Shown: positions 1-11,300, numbered from the stretch's first letter. The stretch: DNA of 64,000 bases from Nectonema munidae (GCA_030549495.1 JAUIRK010000971.1:486501-550500), one strand, 5' to 3'. Numbers and translations: made by a program. The notes: generated from the letters alone by a model not told the origin.

Positions 1-1254
1 AAATGGATCCGTACTATCGGGCAAGTAAATATCACAAATGTAAAAAGCGATAGAGGCATACATTTGAATGATCTCTTCAAACAGCTGGCCACACTGCTGG
101 ATGTAGATGTTTAAAGTTTCCATACACTTTTCCCCCAGCACCTTTAAAATGGGGTAAACACCGTCATCGATGCCCTTTTTCTTCTTTCTGATGTTTACAA
201 ACATTTTATACAAGAGATATGTGACAGGCAGAACGAAGGGGGTTTTGCCTGGGTGCTTACAACTTTCGCTTGATATACTTGATAGGTCATACAACTTCAC
301 AAAGTCGTCATTGCCCGCCTTAAACAACCAATAAGTGTGTCCACTCTTGATGCAATTTGACTTGACGAAGGTAATCAAATTTTTGGCTAAATTTTTTATC
401 ACATTTGAAGAAAACTTGCAATTGTCCATGTTGGGTAGATCTTCCGTTTTGTAGAATTCGTATTTTTTTACGAATCCGTCAAGATGGTAGCACATGGCAA
501 GATCAGGAACATTACACATCAAATTATCTAGCCAATAATCGATGCCTGTTAGCACGTTGATGGGTTCGCGCATATCTTTCAACTGCAAGCTGATAGCCGG
601 TGACTTGTTATTGCCGAATATAGGCAAGTCTGAAGAAATCAACATTTTGAGGTTTTCAAAGTTCCAGATGTAGTTTTTGGTAAAAATATCCTTAACATTT
701 TTCACATGGGGCAGAGGTATGTCTTTGACGACTTCTTTGCCTTTGTCCTCATCCCCTTTAAGGATGAGTGATTGAGATAAGAAATTTAACTGAATTTGGG
801 TACTTACCAGTGCGGCATTCGCTTCCTCTACACATGGCGCTAAACCATCGCGAACTCTCTCGCTACTCATCAACTCTTTCACCTGAAATTCCTTGAACCA
901 TGCCCACTCCTTTTTCGCATTTTTGCTGAGATATGCGTGGATGTTGCTGTTATCTAGTAATAGGGTGTTGTTGACGCGGTGTATCATGATGCTGATGTCT
1001 TGCGAGCTATACGCCATTTTTAAAAGTTTTTTGATGTTTTCGGCGCTAGCTATCACGTCAATGTCGTTTAATTCACTGCAGTACACGTTGGCCGTGTCGA
1101 AACTGAGGCGCCTTTCATGCTTTCCACTTTCAAAGAAGGCAAAACTCTTTTTCTCATCTTGTACGGATTGATTCAATGAGACAGAGTCGTTTAAGTTTGT
1201 ATTGACTGCTAATTGGCAGAAGTTTATCTTTGTCTTTTCTATATTTCCACTCAT
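1..1254 (-). CDS. EDRF1: EDRF1 (erythroid differentiation-related factor 1), N-terminal part
   Basis: The reverse strand is open from an ATG at 1254-1252 to the window edge, 418 codons with no stop. The product matches EDRF1, a conserved metazoan nuclear protein linked to erythroid gene expression in vertebrates; its biochemical role is poorly defined. Conserved blocks in order: AENIKKLLKM at residues 71-80, IFGNN plus INVLTGIDYWLD at about 212-243, a CNVPDLAMCYHLDGFVKKYE block at 248-265, and SGHTYWLFKAG at 304-314 followed by VKLYDLSS. These agree in order and spacing with human EDRF1, except that the long low-complexity insert before the IFG block is much shorter. The TPR-like C-terminal half lies beyond position 1. 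No intron is seen: an apparent GTAAGT donor at 807-802 lies in an unbroken frame. Identification is by remembered family sequence; I am confident of it. Confidence 0.93.
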   Translation of the reverse strand, partial: MSGNIEKTKINFCQLAVNTNLNDSVSLNQSVQDEKKSFAFFESGKHERRLSFDTANVYCSELNDIDVIASAENIKKLLKMAYSSQDISIMIHRVNNTLLLDNSNIHAYLSKNAKKEWAWFKEFQVKELMSSERVRDGLAPCVEEANAALVSTQIQLNFLSQSLILKGDEDKGKEVVKDIPLPHVKNVKDIFTKNYIWNFENLKMLISSDLPIFGNNKSPAISLQLKDMREPINVLTGIDYWLDNLMCNVPDLAMCYHLDGFVKKYEFYKTEDLPNMDNCKFSSNVIKNLAKNLITFVKSNCIKSGHTYWLFKAGNDDFVKLYDLSSISSESCKHPGKTPFVLPVTYLLYKMFVNIRKKKKGIDDGVYPILKVLGEKCMETLNIYIQQCGQLFEEIIQMYASIAFYICDIYLPDSTDPF

Positions 1255-1537
1255 TTTACTTTGATTCACAAATTGAATATTATCTAAACAAATAAAAGAT
1301 AGGTATATAAAATATCAGAAAAGATGAAACAGACAATATATTGAAAAAGGATATACTTTAAATTTTCTTTTTTCAAAAAGATGTTTTTAATTGGAAAGAA
1401 TTTTCTTTTCAAATATCATAAAATAGGAGCGCGTTTCCAAAAAAGTGTATCTGTAGTCTTTCATTTTTGCATCTTTCTCATTTCTTTTACTACTTCATGA
1501 ATTAGGGTTGTGGAATCAGAAGGGAATTTTATCCAAC
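1255..1537. other. Spacer upstream of EDRF1
   Basis: This AT-rich gap of about 280 bases separates the EDRF1 start from the next open frame. It should hold the EDRF1 promoter. A TATATA-like stretch at about 1300-1306 is the only motif seen, and in DNA this AT-rich it carries little weight. Confidence 0.4.
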
Positions 1538-1855
1538 TCATAGCACTTTCCGACTCCAAATATTTAAAAACGCCTTTAACGCCAACTCTTCCCTTCCGAC
1601 TTGGACTATAAAGAAGGGCCACTCCATAAGCTTATAAATATAAAACTTTTTTTCATTATTTAAATCCCTGATGTACAAAACTTTATACAAACCTTGTTTA
1701 TATGTTTGTACACGTTTTCTGTTTGGTTCATATATAAGCCTTGTTTGGAAGTACTCTACATTTTTTTTATCGCGCCTGATGTTAGTTATTTCATTTCCAC
1801 TTTCTATCATAACAGCGTACAGTGAGTCCAACAATGAGCCTGCACATTCTTTCTA
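1538..1855 (-). CDS. Unassigned open frame, possibly one exon of a host gene
   Basis: A frame of about 105 codons is open on the reverse strand between a TAG near 1856 and the TGA at 1538. It has no ATG near its 5' side and opens right after a TTGTACTAG, which resembles a splice acceptor, so it could be an internal or last exon. The product is rich in charged and aromatic residues (YFQTRLIYEPNRK near the middle, then FYIYKLMEWPFFIVQVGRE). It has no membrane segment or zinc motif. I do not recognise the family. Its even amino-acid mix is unlike most chance frames in this AT-rich DNA. It lies on the EDRF1 strand, 284 bases upstream of that start. It could also be an old transposon remnant. Confidence 0.35.
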
Positions 1856-2222
1856 GTACAATGTCTAAAGCAAACTTATTTCGACCCACTATGTTTGAAG
1901 TTTTACCGGGTAGATCTAACTCACAAAGAGATTAGCAAGTTTTTAAAAGTATTTAACAGATCAAAATTCGTATCGGTCAAGGTGATTCTTTCAATTTGCT
2001 CTCTGGATATATTTCAAATGAAATTATATGGTTTAATTTCGGAGATCTCTACTATTACTAAAGTTGTAAATCGTTTAGACAAAGGATAGATAAAAGAAAA
2101 AACTCTATTTATGCTGGAATCTAGCAAAGGCGCGGTTACTCATTTATCTGATTTGAGAAAAAGTTAAGGGATTCTATTTTTGATTGAAATTTATTATATT
2201 TGTCTACAGTTTTTTTCTGCTA
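1856..2222. other. Unassigned intergenic DNA
   Basis: AT-rich sequence with only short frames. I see no conserved protein, RNA gene or clear repeat. Confidence 0.3.
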
Positions 2223-2482
2223 CAGTTAAACCTGCATTATTAAGGGACCACTTAACCCATTTACGGCCAATGTTCCTATTTTGGAACATAAGTAATTTCA
2301 TCTTCGTCTGCTTTTTTCAATGACTTTAAATATAAATCGTCTGCGTTTTTTTAGATATATCGTCTGCTTTGCTTGGCCTTAAATGGGTTAAGGGAAGCAT
2401 GAAATGTGGTCTTTGTGTACACGTGGTAAACCAAGAGATTAATTGCTGAAAATAGAATGTGGTCGTTAAAGCAAGTTTAATG
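2223..2482. mobile_element. Tigger/pogo-like MITE (outer element of a nested pair)
   Basis: The left end reads CAGTTAAACCTGC and continues into GGACCAC. The right end, reversed, reads CATTAAACTTGC and continues into GACCAC. These imperfect terminal inverted repeats flank about 130 bases of element sequence and a separate 132-bp insertion. A TA dinucleotide precedes the left end, as expected for the Tc1/mariner superfamily. There is no coding capacity. The family call rests on the style of the ends and is approximate. Confidence 0.5.
2256..2387. mobile_element. piggyBac-like MITE with TTAA target duplication
   Basis: Ends CCCATTTACGGCC and, reversed, CCCATTTAAGGCC match at 12 of 13 bases. They are flanked on both sides by TTAA (2252-2255 and 2388-2391), the target duplication of piggyBac elements. 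The 132-bp body repeats CGTCTGC three times and encodes nothing. It sits inside the Tigger-like MITE, so it is the younger insertion. Confidence 0.7.
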
Positions 2483-3299
2483 CTTATTATTTTGGTAATA
2501 GAGTATAAAATCTGAGTTTTTCGTACTTTTAATAGGTAGTGACATAATCAGACTCATTCACCTTTTGCTCGACTTCTCACAACACCAGTTTACAGGTAAA
2601 AGGCACTACTATAGTCTACAGTCCACAAAAAGTATTTGAGTTGAGTTTCCCACGTCGTTCTTATTTATGCAAAACACACTGCAAAATCTTGATCGCTGAA
2701 GTTGGGTATGTTTTGTAAACTAAATATTGTAACTTTTTCTACATCTCCGAAAAAAATAGTCTACGGACTGCGATATACTATATTATTAATCACCCTTAAG
2801 TAGCGACATTAAAAACCAACCAGTTTTAAAATCTGTTTAATACCAAAAAACAGCCATTTGTTCGTTTTTTTACCATATTTTCCATTATAAACAATATTGT
2901 TAGGTCAATAAAGTCAGATTCTTTTTAAGAGTCAAAAAATTAATTAAAATCAAAAAATTCTATATTTTTAATTAAACAGAATTTTTTATTAAAGTATACA
3001 TAATTAAAAAAAAGCTTTTAAATTAATTAATATTTTGTTATACTTTTTAAAGCTTTTTACATAGCAACGCTCAAACTACTTTTGGTTAATACGCTGTTGC
3101 GTCATTATGCTAAAAAATTGTGGATATCCGAGGACTCCAGGTTAAGAAGCCATTGGACTTTAGAGGTGGATTCGACTTCGAAAGTCTCGGTCTTGAATTT
3201 TAGGGCTCAAGCTTCATATTCTAAGCTCCCGTATTAAAACATCTAGAAAAAACAATTTTCTTTCTACTCTCTACACTTTTAAGCGATTCTAGTTATTAT
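2483..3299. other. Unassigned AT-rich intergenic DNA
   Basis: No open frame of note. The 2930-3070 stretch is almost pure A/T with runs of AATTAA. I see no gene. Confidence 0.3.
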
Positions 3300-3324
3300 T
3301 TAAATACTTTAAAATTATTGAACG

Positions 3325-3606
3325 TTACCACCAAGATAGGCAACCACGCTTGTATGCAAACATCCAAACCTCTTTGACATTGTTGATATGAAATTGTCTG
3401 AGTGCTTCTAAAATATGTCTGAATGTATGTGGACTGGCTTGACAAAGAGGACAAATGCCTGTGTGGGTGCTGCTTAGTCGATGTTTGAAGGTGTTTAATG
3501 CTGGGTGGTGGCCGCAGTGGAACCTTGCGAGGCGTACTCTTTCTGTCCTGGAGAGGTTTCTGTATTGCTTAACGTAAGGGAGTGTCCAGTATTTTGTTGT
3601 CAGCAA
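3325..3606 (-). pseudogene. LINE C-terminal zinc-knuckle tail
   Basis: A 93-codon frame with LARFHCGHHPALNTFKHRL followed by CPLCQASPHTFRHILEA. This C-x2-C-x8-H pattern after the reverse transcriptase is typical of I, R1 and related LINEs. It marks the 3' coding end of the element. Confidence 0.7.
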
Positions 3607-4606
3607 AATTAGTGAGAGCTTGTCTGGTGAGGTGTGAGTGTGTGTGAATGTTTTTCTTGTATTGTGCCGTATTTGCTGTCTGGGGTATTGACTTTAAAAT
3701 TCTTGTTTAGAATTGATGAGGAGTTTTAGCATGGACTATCTTTAATGTCTGTTACTAAAGCAAGCAATTGTGAGCCTCTCATGTCAAGGTGCTGTTTGAT
3801 TGAAATAATCTTTGTTTCTGCATGCAAGTGTTGTGTAGGTGTTGATTGGGTGCTGCCCAATATGATTCTGAGTGCGGTGTTGCGTTCTTTTTACAATTTA
3901 TTTACTGTGTGTTGAATATGACAGAAGCCCAAGCTGGGCTAGCCTGGTCCATTACTCAACGCATGTATTGTTTTTAAACAAACATGAGTTTGGTTGTTTT
4001 GACCGAATCTTTTGGCTGTTAGTGTTTTGTGTGCGTTGAGTCTGGGTCTGCATTTTGTGATTATCTTGCTTATGTGTGTTGTAAAAGTCATGGAAGTGTC
4101 TATGACACTCCTAGCATTTTTGTTTCATGCTTGCATGGTATCATAATGTTGTTTAGCGTGGCAGTTGGTTTGGGTTAATGTCCTTTGTTGTGGTTTGTAA
4201 GAAGCGTTCTAGAGGGAGGAATTGGTTTGTGTCATTTTGGTTCTGTTTTGCGTTAGCCTGTTTTCGAGTTCTTATATCAGTTTGTGCCTGAGTAGATATA
4301 ATTGGGTTGATATTGTCTGGGAGTGGATATATCGTGCATGCATTGGTTAAATAATGTTGGACTCAAGACTGAACCTTGTGGAATAGCATTAGGGAAGTTT
4401 TTGTGATTTATGATATACCATTAGAGTGTACGAAGGATTGCCTACCTGATAAGTAGTAGTAAGACATCATTTCGTATTGTTGGGTAATAGTGTGTTTTAG
4501 ATTTTGTTGATAAGGAGGTAACGTGGAATAATGTTAAAGACTATACTAATGTCTATTGTGACCAGTAATGTTCTATGTTGTGGGCGCATGAAGTTAATGT
4601 CGTCGT

Positions 4607-4867
4607 TTACTTTTTGTGTAATGTGGTGGTCGAATAATTTGATCTGAAACCGTGTTGGGAAGTTGATAGTAATATGTAAGGTGACATTTTCTTGAAAAGT
4701 AGCCATTCTATAACTTTGACAGGTGTGCAGAGTAGTGATATTGGTATGTACGATACCGCATTTTGATCCTTTGTTTGATTTTCCTTACCTTTCGAATGTG
4801 AGGTATTATGCAGTATGGGTATAAGTTCACAGTGTTTGAAAGTGTTTGTATGTGTCATGAGGGCCAA
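4607..4867 (-). pseudogene. LINE reverse-transcriptase fragment
   Basis: Contains YIPISLLCTPVKVIEWLL (consensus Y-R-P-I-S-L-L followed by K-x-x-E) and SQHGFRSNYSTTTLH, the conserved fingers region of LINE reverse transcriptases. Palm motifs with the catalytic aspartates are not found in frame downstream. Confidence 0.75.
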
Positions 4868-5304
4868 TGTGTTTCAAATGTTAGATATCTTGTCAACACC
4901 CGTGGCTGAAGAGTTGTTTTATTACACTGCAATGTCTTCTGTTGTGTCAAATGTTGCAGAAGTGCCTATAATGAAATCGTGCTTGCGTCTGTAGATGTAG
5001 CTGTCTTCACTATTGTATAGATTATTTTTTAGAATAATGTTTTATGAGAGTTGTTTTCGAGTTGGAATTTTATTTGATGTGGTAATAGAAGCATTACTTG
5101 GAGTAATTTCGTTGTTTGAGTTTGAGATGCTACGTATGGTTCTGTGAAATTTTGTTGGATTTATTCTCAAGTTTAGAGTTTAATTAAAGGCTTCGAAATT
5201 TTGACTTTGTTTTTTTAGAATCATTCTCTTAATATGTGTGTTTGGGTGTGTATGTGCTGTGTAGTGATGTGAGAATGTGGATTTGGCCTGTCACGTAGAT
5301 TGTT

Positions 5305-5601
5305 TCATTTTCTTATCAGCTCGTTTATCTCTGAAGTGTAATTGGGAGTAAAATGCTTCTTGTTGCCTTTGGGAATATGTGCTTTGCTCGCTTTACTAAT
5401 TATGCCGTTTAAGTGTGGGACTGTGTTGTTCACTATTCTTTCAGATGTTATGGTGTGTTGTTTAGTTCTTGAAGTAGAGGCTCGGAAGTTTAACGGAACT
5501 TCTTCCCAGCAACGCATTTGTAAAGAATGTTGCGCTTGTGTGAGAATATGTCTGCTGTAGTACGTAGTGTGAGACAAATGATCTGAAGAGAGATCTGTCA
5601 C
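5305..5601 (-). pseudogene. LINE endonuclease/RT linker fragment
   Basis: A frame of 98 codons opens with SSDHLS, in place of the SDH motif that closes LINE endonucleases, and ends with HFTPNYTSEINELIRK, the usual linker before the reverse transcriptase. It sits in order between the endonuclease start and the RT block of the same element. Confidence 0.55.
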
Positions 5602-6007
5602 TGTTTTCCTTCTGATGGAATGAATAATTTATGTGGTGAGAATAATGTAATGTCTGGAGATGTACAGTTCAAGTTAGCTTGATGTGGTATGCGGGCATGT
5701 TTATATTATTGAGAGTGAAGAGTTGATCTAGTTGAGTGCATATTTCTTCTCCTCTGTGTGTTAGGAATTAAAATCACCTCCCAAGACAATATTTGGAAGA
5801 GTGTTCAATGCCTGCAATCTGATTTTGTAGTTTGTTGGTAAACCTGATGGGTGTTCTGGAGGTATATATGTGCCGCTTAGTATGATGTCTTTGTTGTGTC
5901 CGTTTTAATCCTGAGAGCTTGAAGTTCTGTGAACGTGTGTGCTTGAGTAAGAATTCTTAACTGTTGAGTTCTTTCTATGTATGGAATGTTATGGTGTATG
6001 TATGTGA

Positions 6008-6226
6008 TTAGGTCCCCGCCTTCTTCGCCATGTTGTCTATCTTGTCTAATTGCTTGTATACTTGGGGATATTTGGTGTTTTGTGTGTGTTTCAGTTTGGT
6101 TTCTTTTATCATGGCTATGTAGATCTTATGTACATCTATAAAGTGTTTGAGTTCCATGTGTTTGTCACGGATGCCATCAATATTTAAGTGCAGTATGTTG
6201 ATGCTTCTGCGATCGCTTTTAGGCAC
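6008..6226 (-). pseudogene. LINE endonuclease N-terminal fragment
   Basis: This is the start of an AP-type endonuclease domain: SINILHLNIDGIRDKH, then a helix ending in AMIKETKL, where the N and the ETK glutamate are the usual active-site positions. It is part of the LINE at 3300-6840. The frame fails soon after KYPQ. Confidence 0.7.
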
Positions 6227-6554
6227 GCGTCTAACTTTGTTTTGTGTTTTTTACTGGATTTTTGGGTGTGGTCCTTGATAAATGTTTTTAGGTTTGTTGA
6301 TTGCGAAGCAGTGGAATTTAGAGACGGATAGTGGGAACAATTTCGAGAGGTTGCGCAGGCTTCATTGAAAGGCATTGCTTCTGTGGGAATTGTAGAGTGG
6401 TATGATGATAGTTGGCATTGAAGGAAAATCCCGTTTGTAGTTGAGTGTTCTGAGTAAAGTGCAGCGACGGTAGAACCACTTGCTACATGCAGATGACTGA
6501 TCCATCTCCAGTGCGTGAAGATGTGATGTGCAAATTATATATAGTACATGTGCA

Positions 6555-6596
6555 AGGAACTGGATTAGCTTCTATGTCACCGGCTAAGAATAGACT
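6555..6596 (-). other. 2A-like peptide motif in LINE N-terminal frame
   Basis: The reverse frame encodes SLFLAGDIEANPVP, where the D-I-E-A-N-P-V-P core occupies 6578-6555. Canonical 2A peptides end D-x-E-x-N-P-G-P and cause ribosomal skipping. Here the glycine of NPGP is valine, so skipping is probably lost. 2A-like sequences are known at the N-termini of some non-LTR retrotransposons, and the position fits. Confidence 0.65.
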
Positions 6597-6771
6597 TACG
6601 GATTCAGCTGATGGTTTCTTGGATTTCATAAAAAGAATATAGAGAAATAGAAGCGTGACGCCATTCTGGACGCTATACAGCAAAAAGCAGTTAAAAAACT
6701 TTAGTTGAAGAAACAGCGGATTCTTCTGCTTTCCAGTAAAGTTATTTGTGGGAGTTTGATCTCTTGAAAGA

Positions 6772-6828
6772 GCTTCTGTCCCACCACATGGAGGCGCTTC
6801 TGTCCCACCACATGGAGGCGCCTCTGTC
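6772..6828. repeat. 24-bp tandem repeat at the LINE 5' end
   Basis: The unit GCTTCTGTCCCACCACATGG plus four bases repeats with a period of 24 (starts at 6772, 6796 and 6820), about 2.4 copies. It is GC-richer than its surroundings. It lies at the 5' side of the minus-strand LINE, where short tandem repeats often form part of the untranslated leader. Confidence 0.75.
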
Positions 6829-7049
6829 AGAACCTGCACAAAAAGTAGAGGTCACATGTAAAAGTAATTTGAGAAGTCCTGGTCAAGACAACCTACCTCA
6901 CGCTCCCATGCATATCAAGTCTGCAGAAATTAAGGCAGATTTAGCGTAATTTTCGCTTATCTCGCTTTTAAATGAAATCATTATATACTAATAATCTCTT
7001 TATATTCAAGACCTATTGGTAATAAACACTTTTATTCAGTCTTTAGACT

Positions 7050-7528
7050 CAGTGGTTCCCAAACCTTTTCGCGCAATGCTCCCTCTTTAGCTAAAAAAAA
7101 AAGATCACGCCCGGCTTATTGGATAATAATAAAACATGCAGGCCCCATAATTCCTTGAATAATTTTTAACCATTTGTATACCAAGATTTAGCCACCATAA
7201 ATTTATTAAGATAAGGCATAGAGCAAATCACTTTGAACTTCCCATCCATTTGCTTACTCGATTTGTATCGCAATAATTCTGCTTCACAAAGATATTTCAT
7301 TGAAATTGGAATCATATTTTAAATAGTTGAACAAACTCTTTTTTCAGTACAAAGATATATTTAAATATTTTTCAACTAATATTATTGAAAATTAATATAA
7401 AAAAATACATTTTTTATCTTTAATACTTTGAAAAAGCGGCCTGTTTAATCATTTTAGGTCTTTTTCAGCCACCTACTCCCTCTTTGAGCTAATCTTACGC
7501 CCTGGGGAGTACATTTGGGGAACTGCTG
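7050..7528. mobile_element. hAT-type non-autonomous element (MITE)
   Basis: The left end CAGTGGTTCCCAAA and the right end, reversed, CAGCAGTTCCCCAAA form terminal inverted repeats of the Charlie/hAT style. The 479-bp body has no coding frame. The flanking 8-mers TTTAGACT and CCTTAGGA are only loosely alike, so the target duplication is decayed and the copy is old. Confidence 0.65.
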
Positions 7529-7870
7529 CCTTAGGATGTTTAATACAGAAAGGTTTCAATGTATCTTAGCTATTCAAAATATCTCATATTGTACAGTGGA
7601 ATTTTTGACTGTACAGAAACTCAAAAAGAGATACTGAATCATCAGAATGTTGCCGTCCTAAGATTTAAAAAATGACAGCTACTATATAAATTCACTCTAT
7701 AAAGCCGACAGTTGCGTATTTGTATTTGCGAAACTAATTTTTGATTGTAGTGAGTTTTTAAGTTAGATGAGTTCCTCCAAAAACTTATAAAAGCAGTCTA
7801 GTTTGACAAATTTTAAAATAATTATTAACAAAAATGCATCGTAAATCTAGCATTGATAACATAAATATTA

Positions 7871-8190
7871 GGGATGTGCATAGTTATCGGAATCCGTAGT
7901 ATCGGATATTTTTTTAAGAATCGGTGTCAATTAAAAAAATTTTTAAAAATGCCGATTTTTTACCGATTCCTTATATTTGTTTAAAATTAAAAATTTTAAT
8001 TAAATTTGTAATGTTTGTGAAAAAGAAATTTCACGTGGAGAAAAAAATGAAAAAACTTTTACTACTACTAATTTGAAAACTCAACATCAAGCGAAGTTAG
8101 AAGAATATCGGCATCGAAAAAATGGAGGTATCGGAATCGGTAAACGACAATAAAAATATATCGGCTAATATTCTGGAATCGGTAGATCCT
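7871..8190. mobile_element. hAT-like MITE with GGGATGTGC end
   Basis: The left end GGGATGTGCATAGTTATCGG and the right end, reversed, AGGATCTACCGATTCC are imperfect inverted repeats. Internal ATCGG words recur on both arms. Flanks AATATTA and AATATTT could be the target duplication. The 320-bp element ends about 200 bases downstream of the NUP205 stop codon. It encodes nothing I recognise. Confidence 0.5.
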
Positions 8191-8360
8191 AATATTTAAA
8201 TTACTGTTAAAATGATGAATATCAAATATCAAAGAGTAGGAAAATAAAAATGAAAGAAAAGATAAGTTAAAACTGTATAAAATTAAAATATTAGAGGATG
8301 GTTTTAAAGAACTATAATTTTGTTTCATCAATTTAAAATGTAGAAATATAAAAAGGGAAA

Positions 8361-8366
8361 TTTATT
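8361..8366 (-). promoter_or_regulatory. Candidate poly-A signal of NUP205
   Basis: An AATAAA hexamer on the reverse strand lies about 22 bases beyond the NUP205 stop codon. It is a plausible cleavage signal. In DNA this AT-rich the hexamer is common by chance. Confidence 0.35.
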
Positions 8367-8387
8367 TAAAAAGGGGGAAAATAAAAA

Positions 8388-11300
8388 TTAGAGTTTAATC
8401 TGACCAAGTTTTTGTACATTAGATATTAAATCCATTAAAAGTCTTTTATCTGATTCTCTGCCGTCTTTGCAATAGGTTAAAAGGTGTTTCCGAATCTCTA
8501 CAACGGGCATAGAATTTGCCTCCGTTACAAATCTTTTAAGAAGGAGCTTTTTGGATTCATCATCGCTTTGTGGAAGTGAAGTGAGAAATTTTGGATGGAA
8601 AAATTTATTGAATCGAGTAAAAATGTACAAAATAAGACGTTCCAAGATTATAGACGTTATACAGAAGTTAGAAGAAACTAGTTCTTCGCACTTTATATAC
8701 GAAGACTGTGAGAGATCATTTCCTGAAATTTTTTTGGAGTATTCGTTAAGCGCATTTTGCATTAAGACCAGAAACCTTAAATACATTTCACACTTGGACA
8801 AGAAACTAAAAAGCAGAGAAAAATTCAGGTTATCACACGAATTTGAGCACGTTTCAAAAAACACACTTTCATTCTTTTCATCGACAACAACTTTAAAGTA
8901 AAAATCTAAACAATTTTGCAAAGAAGAATTCATACAAGAATTGAACATTTCAAATTGAATTAAATCCACGATTGTATCAGAATTCATTACGATAGAATTA
9001 GAAAGTTTCCATGAAGGCTTCATTAAAATGGAGATCAAAACTTTCACCATACCAGTCCGAACGGAAGGGAAGGAATTGTTAATAGCATCAAGAGTTTTAA
9101 AACTTTGACTGCTCTTAAATGGTAGAGAAGATGAATTGATCAAAAATGAAATAGAATTAAAAAATGCCAAGTGAGAAATAGACATTCTATCATAATTGGC
9201 AAAGAGAGAAAAATTAAGAAAATCAGCAGCGTTGGAAGCTAGGAATGAAAAAGTTTCATTAGAGAGGTAGAGATTCTTGCATCGATACGTCAAATGGAGG
9301 GCAGAGAGAAAGGAGAATAGCGGCATCAAAACATGAGTCGTGTAACTTGGATTTGTTGTCTGCGAGAATTGGAGAGTCAAGGGTAAATCTTGGGATTGCG
9401 AAAAAGAGGACGATGCAATGTGTAGTGAAGAGAGGCATTTCATTTGAAGGAGGTGACGAAGTAGTTTAGCCTCCACAATCACTTTTGCAGCGGTGAAATG
9501 GTAAACTGCATTCTGAAGGAACACGAGAATACTTTCGAAAATTAAGAGCGCGCTGATGTCGGAAGGATTCGGACCTAACGCTTGGCAAACTGAAAAATCA
9601 CTTTCAATAACTCTCTTGATTAAGCACTGTATCAAGCCTTTGTGATTCATATCCAAAATGACATCTTCCATTTTCAGTAATTTCAGGCGCAAAAATGATG
9701 TCAGTGTTGTAATGGCAGTGATCTTAACAATCGATGAACATGAGTTAAATACATCACAATAAATTTCCTTCCAGAATGGATTTGAAATTTCTAAAAGGCT
9801 TTTTGTGGCTTGATGCTTCCATTTTAAAACATCTGTTTGGGTTAATGAAAGCTTTTTGATAAACACACAAGTCTCCATTTTGATAAGTAAGGAGAACAGA
9901 GTCAATAAGGAAGCGTAAATATTACTTTTGGCACGACTAGAAATAATAAAAACTTTGATACTCAATAAATGCAACAGTCCATTCGTTATGCTAAGAAAAG
10001 TGTTTGGCGTGATTGTAGGAGGCAGTGAGCCATCGCATTGAAACAAACTATTTGAGAGGAAGGTGATAAGAGAAAATATTACATCGCTGATTGGAGCAGA
10101 AAATTCAGTGTACATTTCATCTGAGCATTTAGTAAATAGGATTTGTAAAACTTTGAAAGAAAAATTCATACTCTGTACCGAGTACTTATCAGGAAGAGGA
10201 ATGAGTAAAAGGAGTTGAATAAGCTTGTCAAATAAAGCAATAAACTTTTTTTTATAGTATATACTTTCTTGAATAAAATTTAACGAAGAGAAGTGATCCT
10301 TAATTTGGCTAAAATTCAAGGATTTACTTTGAGTCGTGTTGGCATGCCTGTTGTAAACTTTATCAAAGTAACTCTCGATGAGATCTAGGTCATATAAACG
10401 GCAGCCGAAGAAATTTGGTTTTAAGAAAGCACTGCTTACACTCGCAAAAGATTCGCTAAACGCTGCAGTCGGAGGGGATGATTTTTCATCAATCGTAAAA
10501 GAGATATTTTGGAAAAAGTTCACGAGTAGAGAATCAAGTCCATCATCGATGATCAAGTCGATGTACTTGTAGAGTTGTGGTTTATCGAAAAGGAAATGGC
10601 AGTGCCAAACATCTTGAATGAAGGCTTGTAAAAAGAATTGAAATACAAAAATGTATAAATCCGAAAATTGACCTTCATTCGTCAAGAGACTCATCCAAGA
10701 GCTCAGTTGAACTTCAAAAAAATTTCCTTCTTTTCTCAAATAACTGAGCACAAATTTTTTATACTTATAAACAGAACAAAGTGAGGAAAAAAAATTGAAA
10801 ATGTGAATTGCCAAGTTGAACTTATCAGTTAGAAAGGTGTGTAAATTATCTTGGTCCTGAAATTTGGTCGTGATGAATTCCACCACAATCGATAACAAAA
10901 TTGGCTTATCGGTTACAAAATGTAGTCCCCCGCTAACATTTATAAAGCCATCTAGAGATTGCAAGCCGAGTAAGTAATCTGAAAAGGTGGGACATTCCAA
11001 ATTCCTGCAACAAAAACTAACATACTTGAAGATAGAAATGCACAACGTTTCTATGTGTTCGGGTGCACTGAAGACATTGAGTGAATTGAAGTAATTTAGG
11101 ATTTCGATAAAAGAGAAATAAATCTCAAGCTGCAAGGTCACCTGCTTCGACGCATTTAGTGAATGCAAGAGATCACGGGAACTTCCCAAACTCGCAGAAG
11201 ATAGCAAAAGTTGCATTGCGTAATTCGCATGATGGGGGTAATCGATGCCGTGTACAGCGTACTTGCAAATATTTGTTGGAAAACGAAGTTTTTGGGAGGT

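Larger units (their letters stand above)
3300..6840 (-). mobile_element. Non-LTR retrotransposon (LINE, I/Jockey group), decayed
   Basis: In reverse orientation the pieces follow LINE order: an N-terminal region with a 2A-like motif (6839-6483), an endonuclease start (6226-6008, with INILHLNIDGIRD and ETKL), the endonuclease-to-RT linker (5601-5305), a reverse-transcriptase block (4867-4607, with the SQHGFRSNYSTTTLH signature) and a C-terminal CCHC-type tail (3606-3325, with CPLCQASPHTFRHIL). The pieces lie in different frames, so several frameshifts and stops separate them. The catalytic FADD motif is not readable. The ends are approximate; there is no clear poly-A tail or target duplication. 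A host-wide repeat library would settle the clade. Confidence 0.8.

Noticed and set aside
755-807. GTAAGT donor and a TTAAAG acceptor inside EDRF1 on the reverse strand, suggesting a 52-base intron
   Set aside because: The reading frame is open straight through from the ATG to the window edge, and removing 52 bases would break it.
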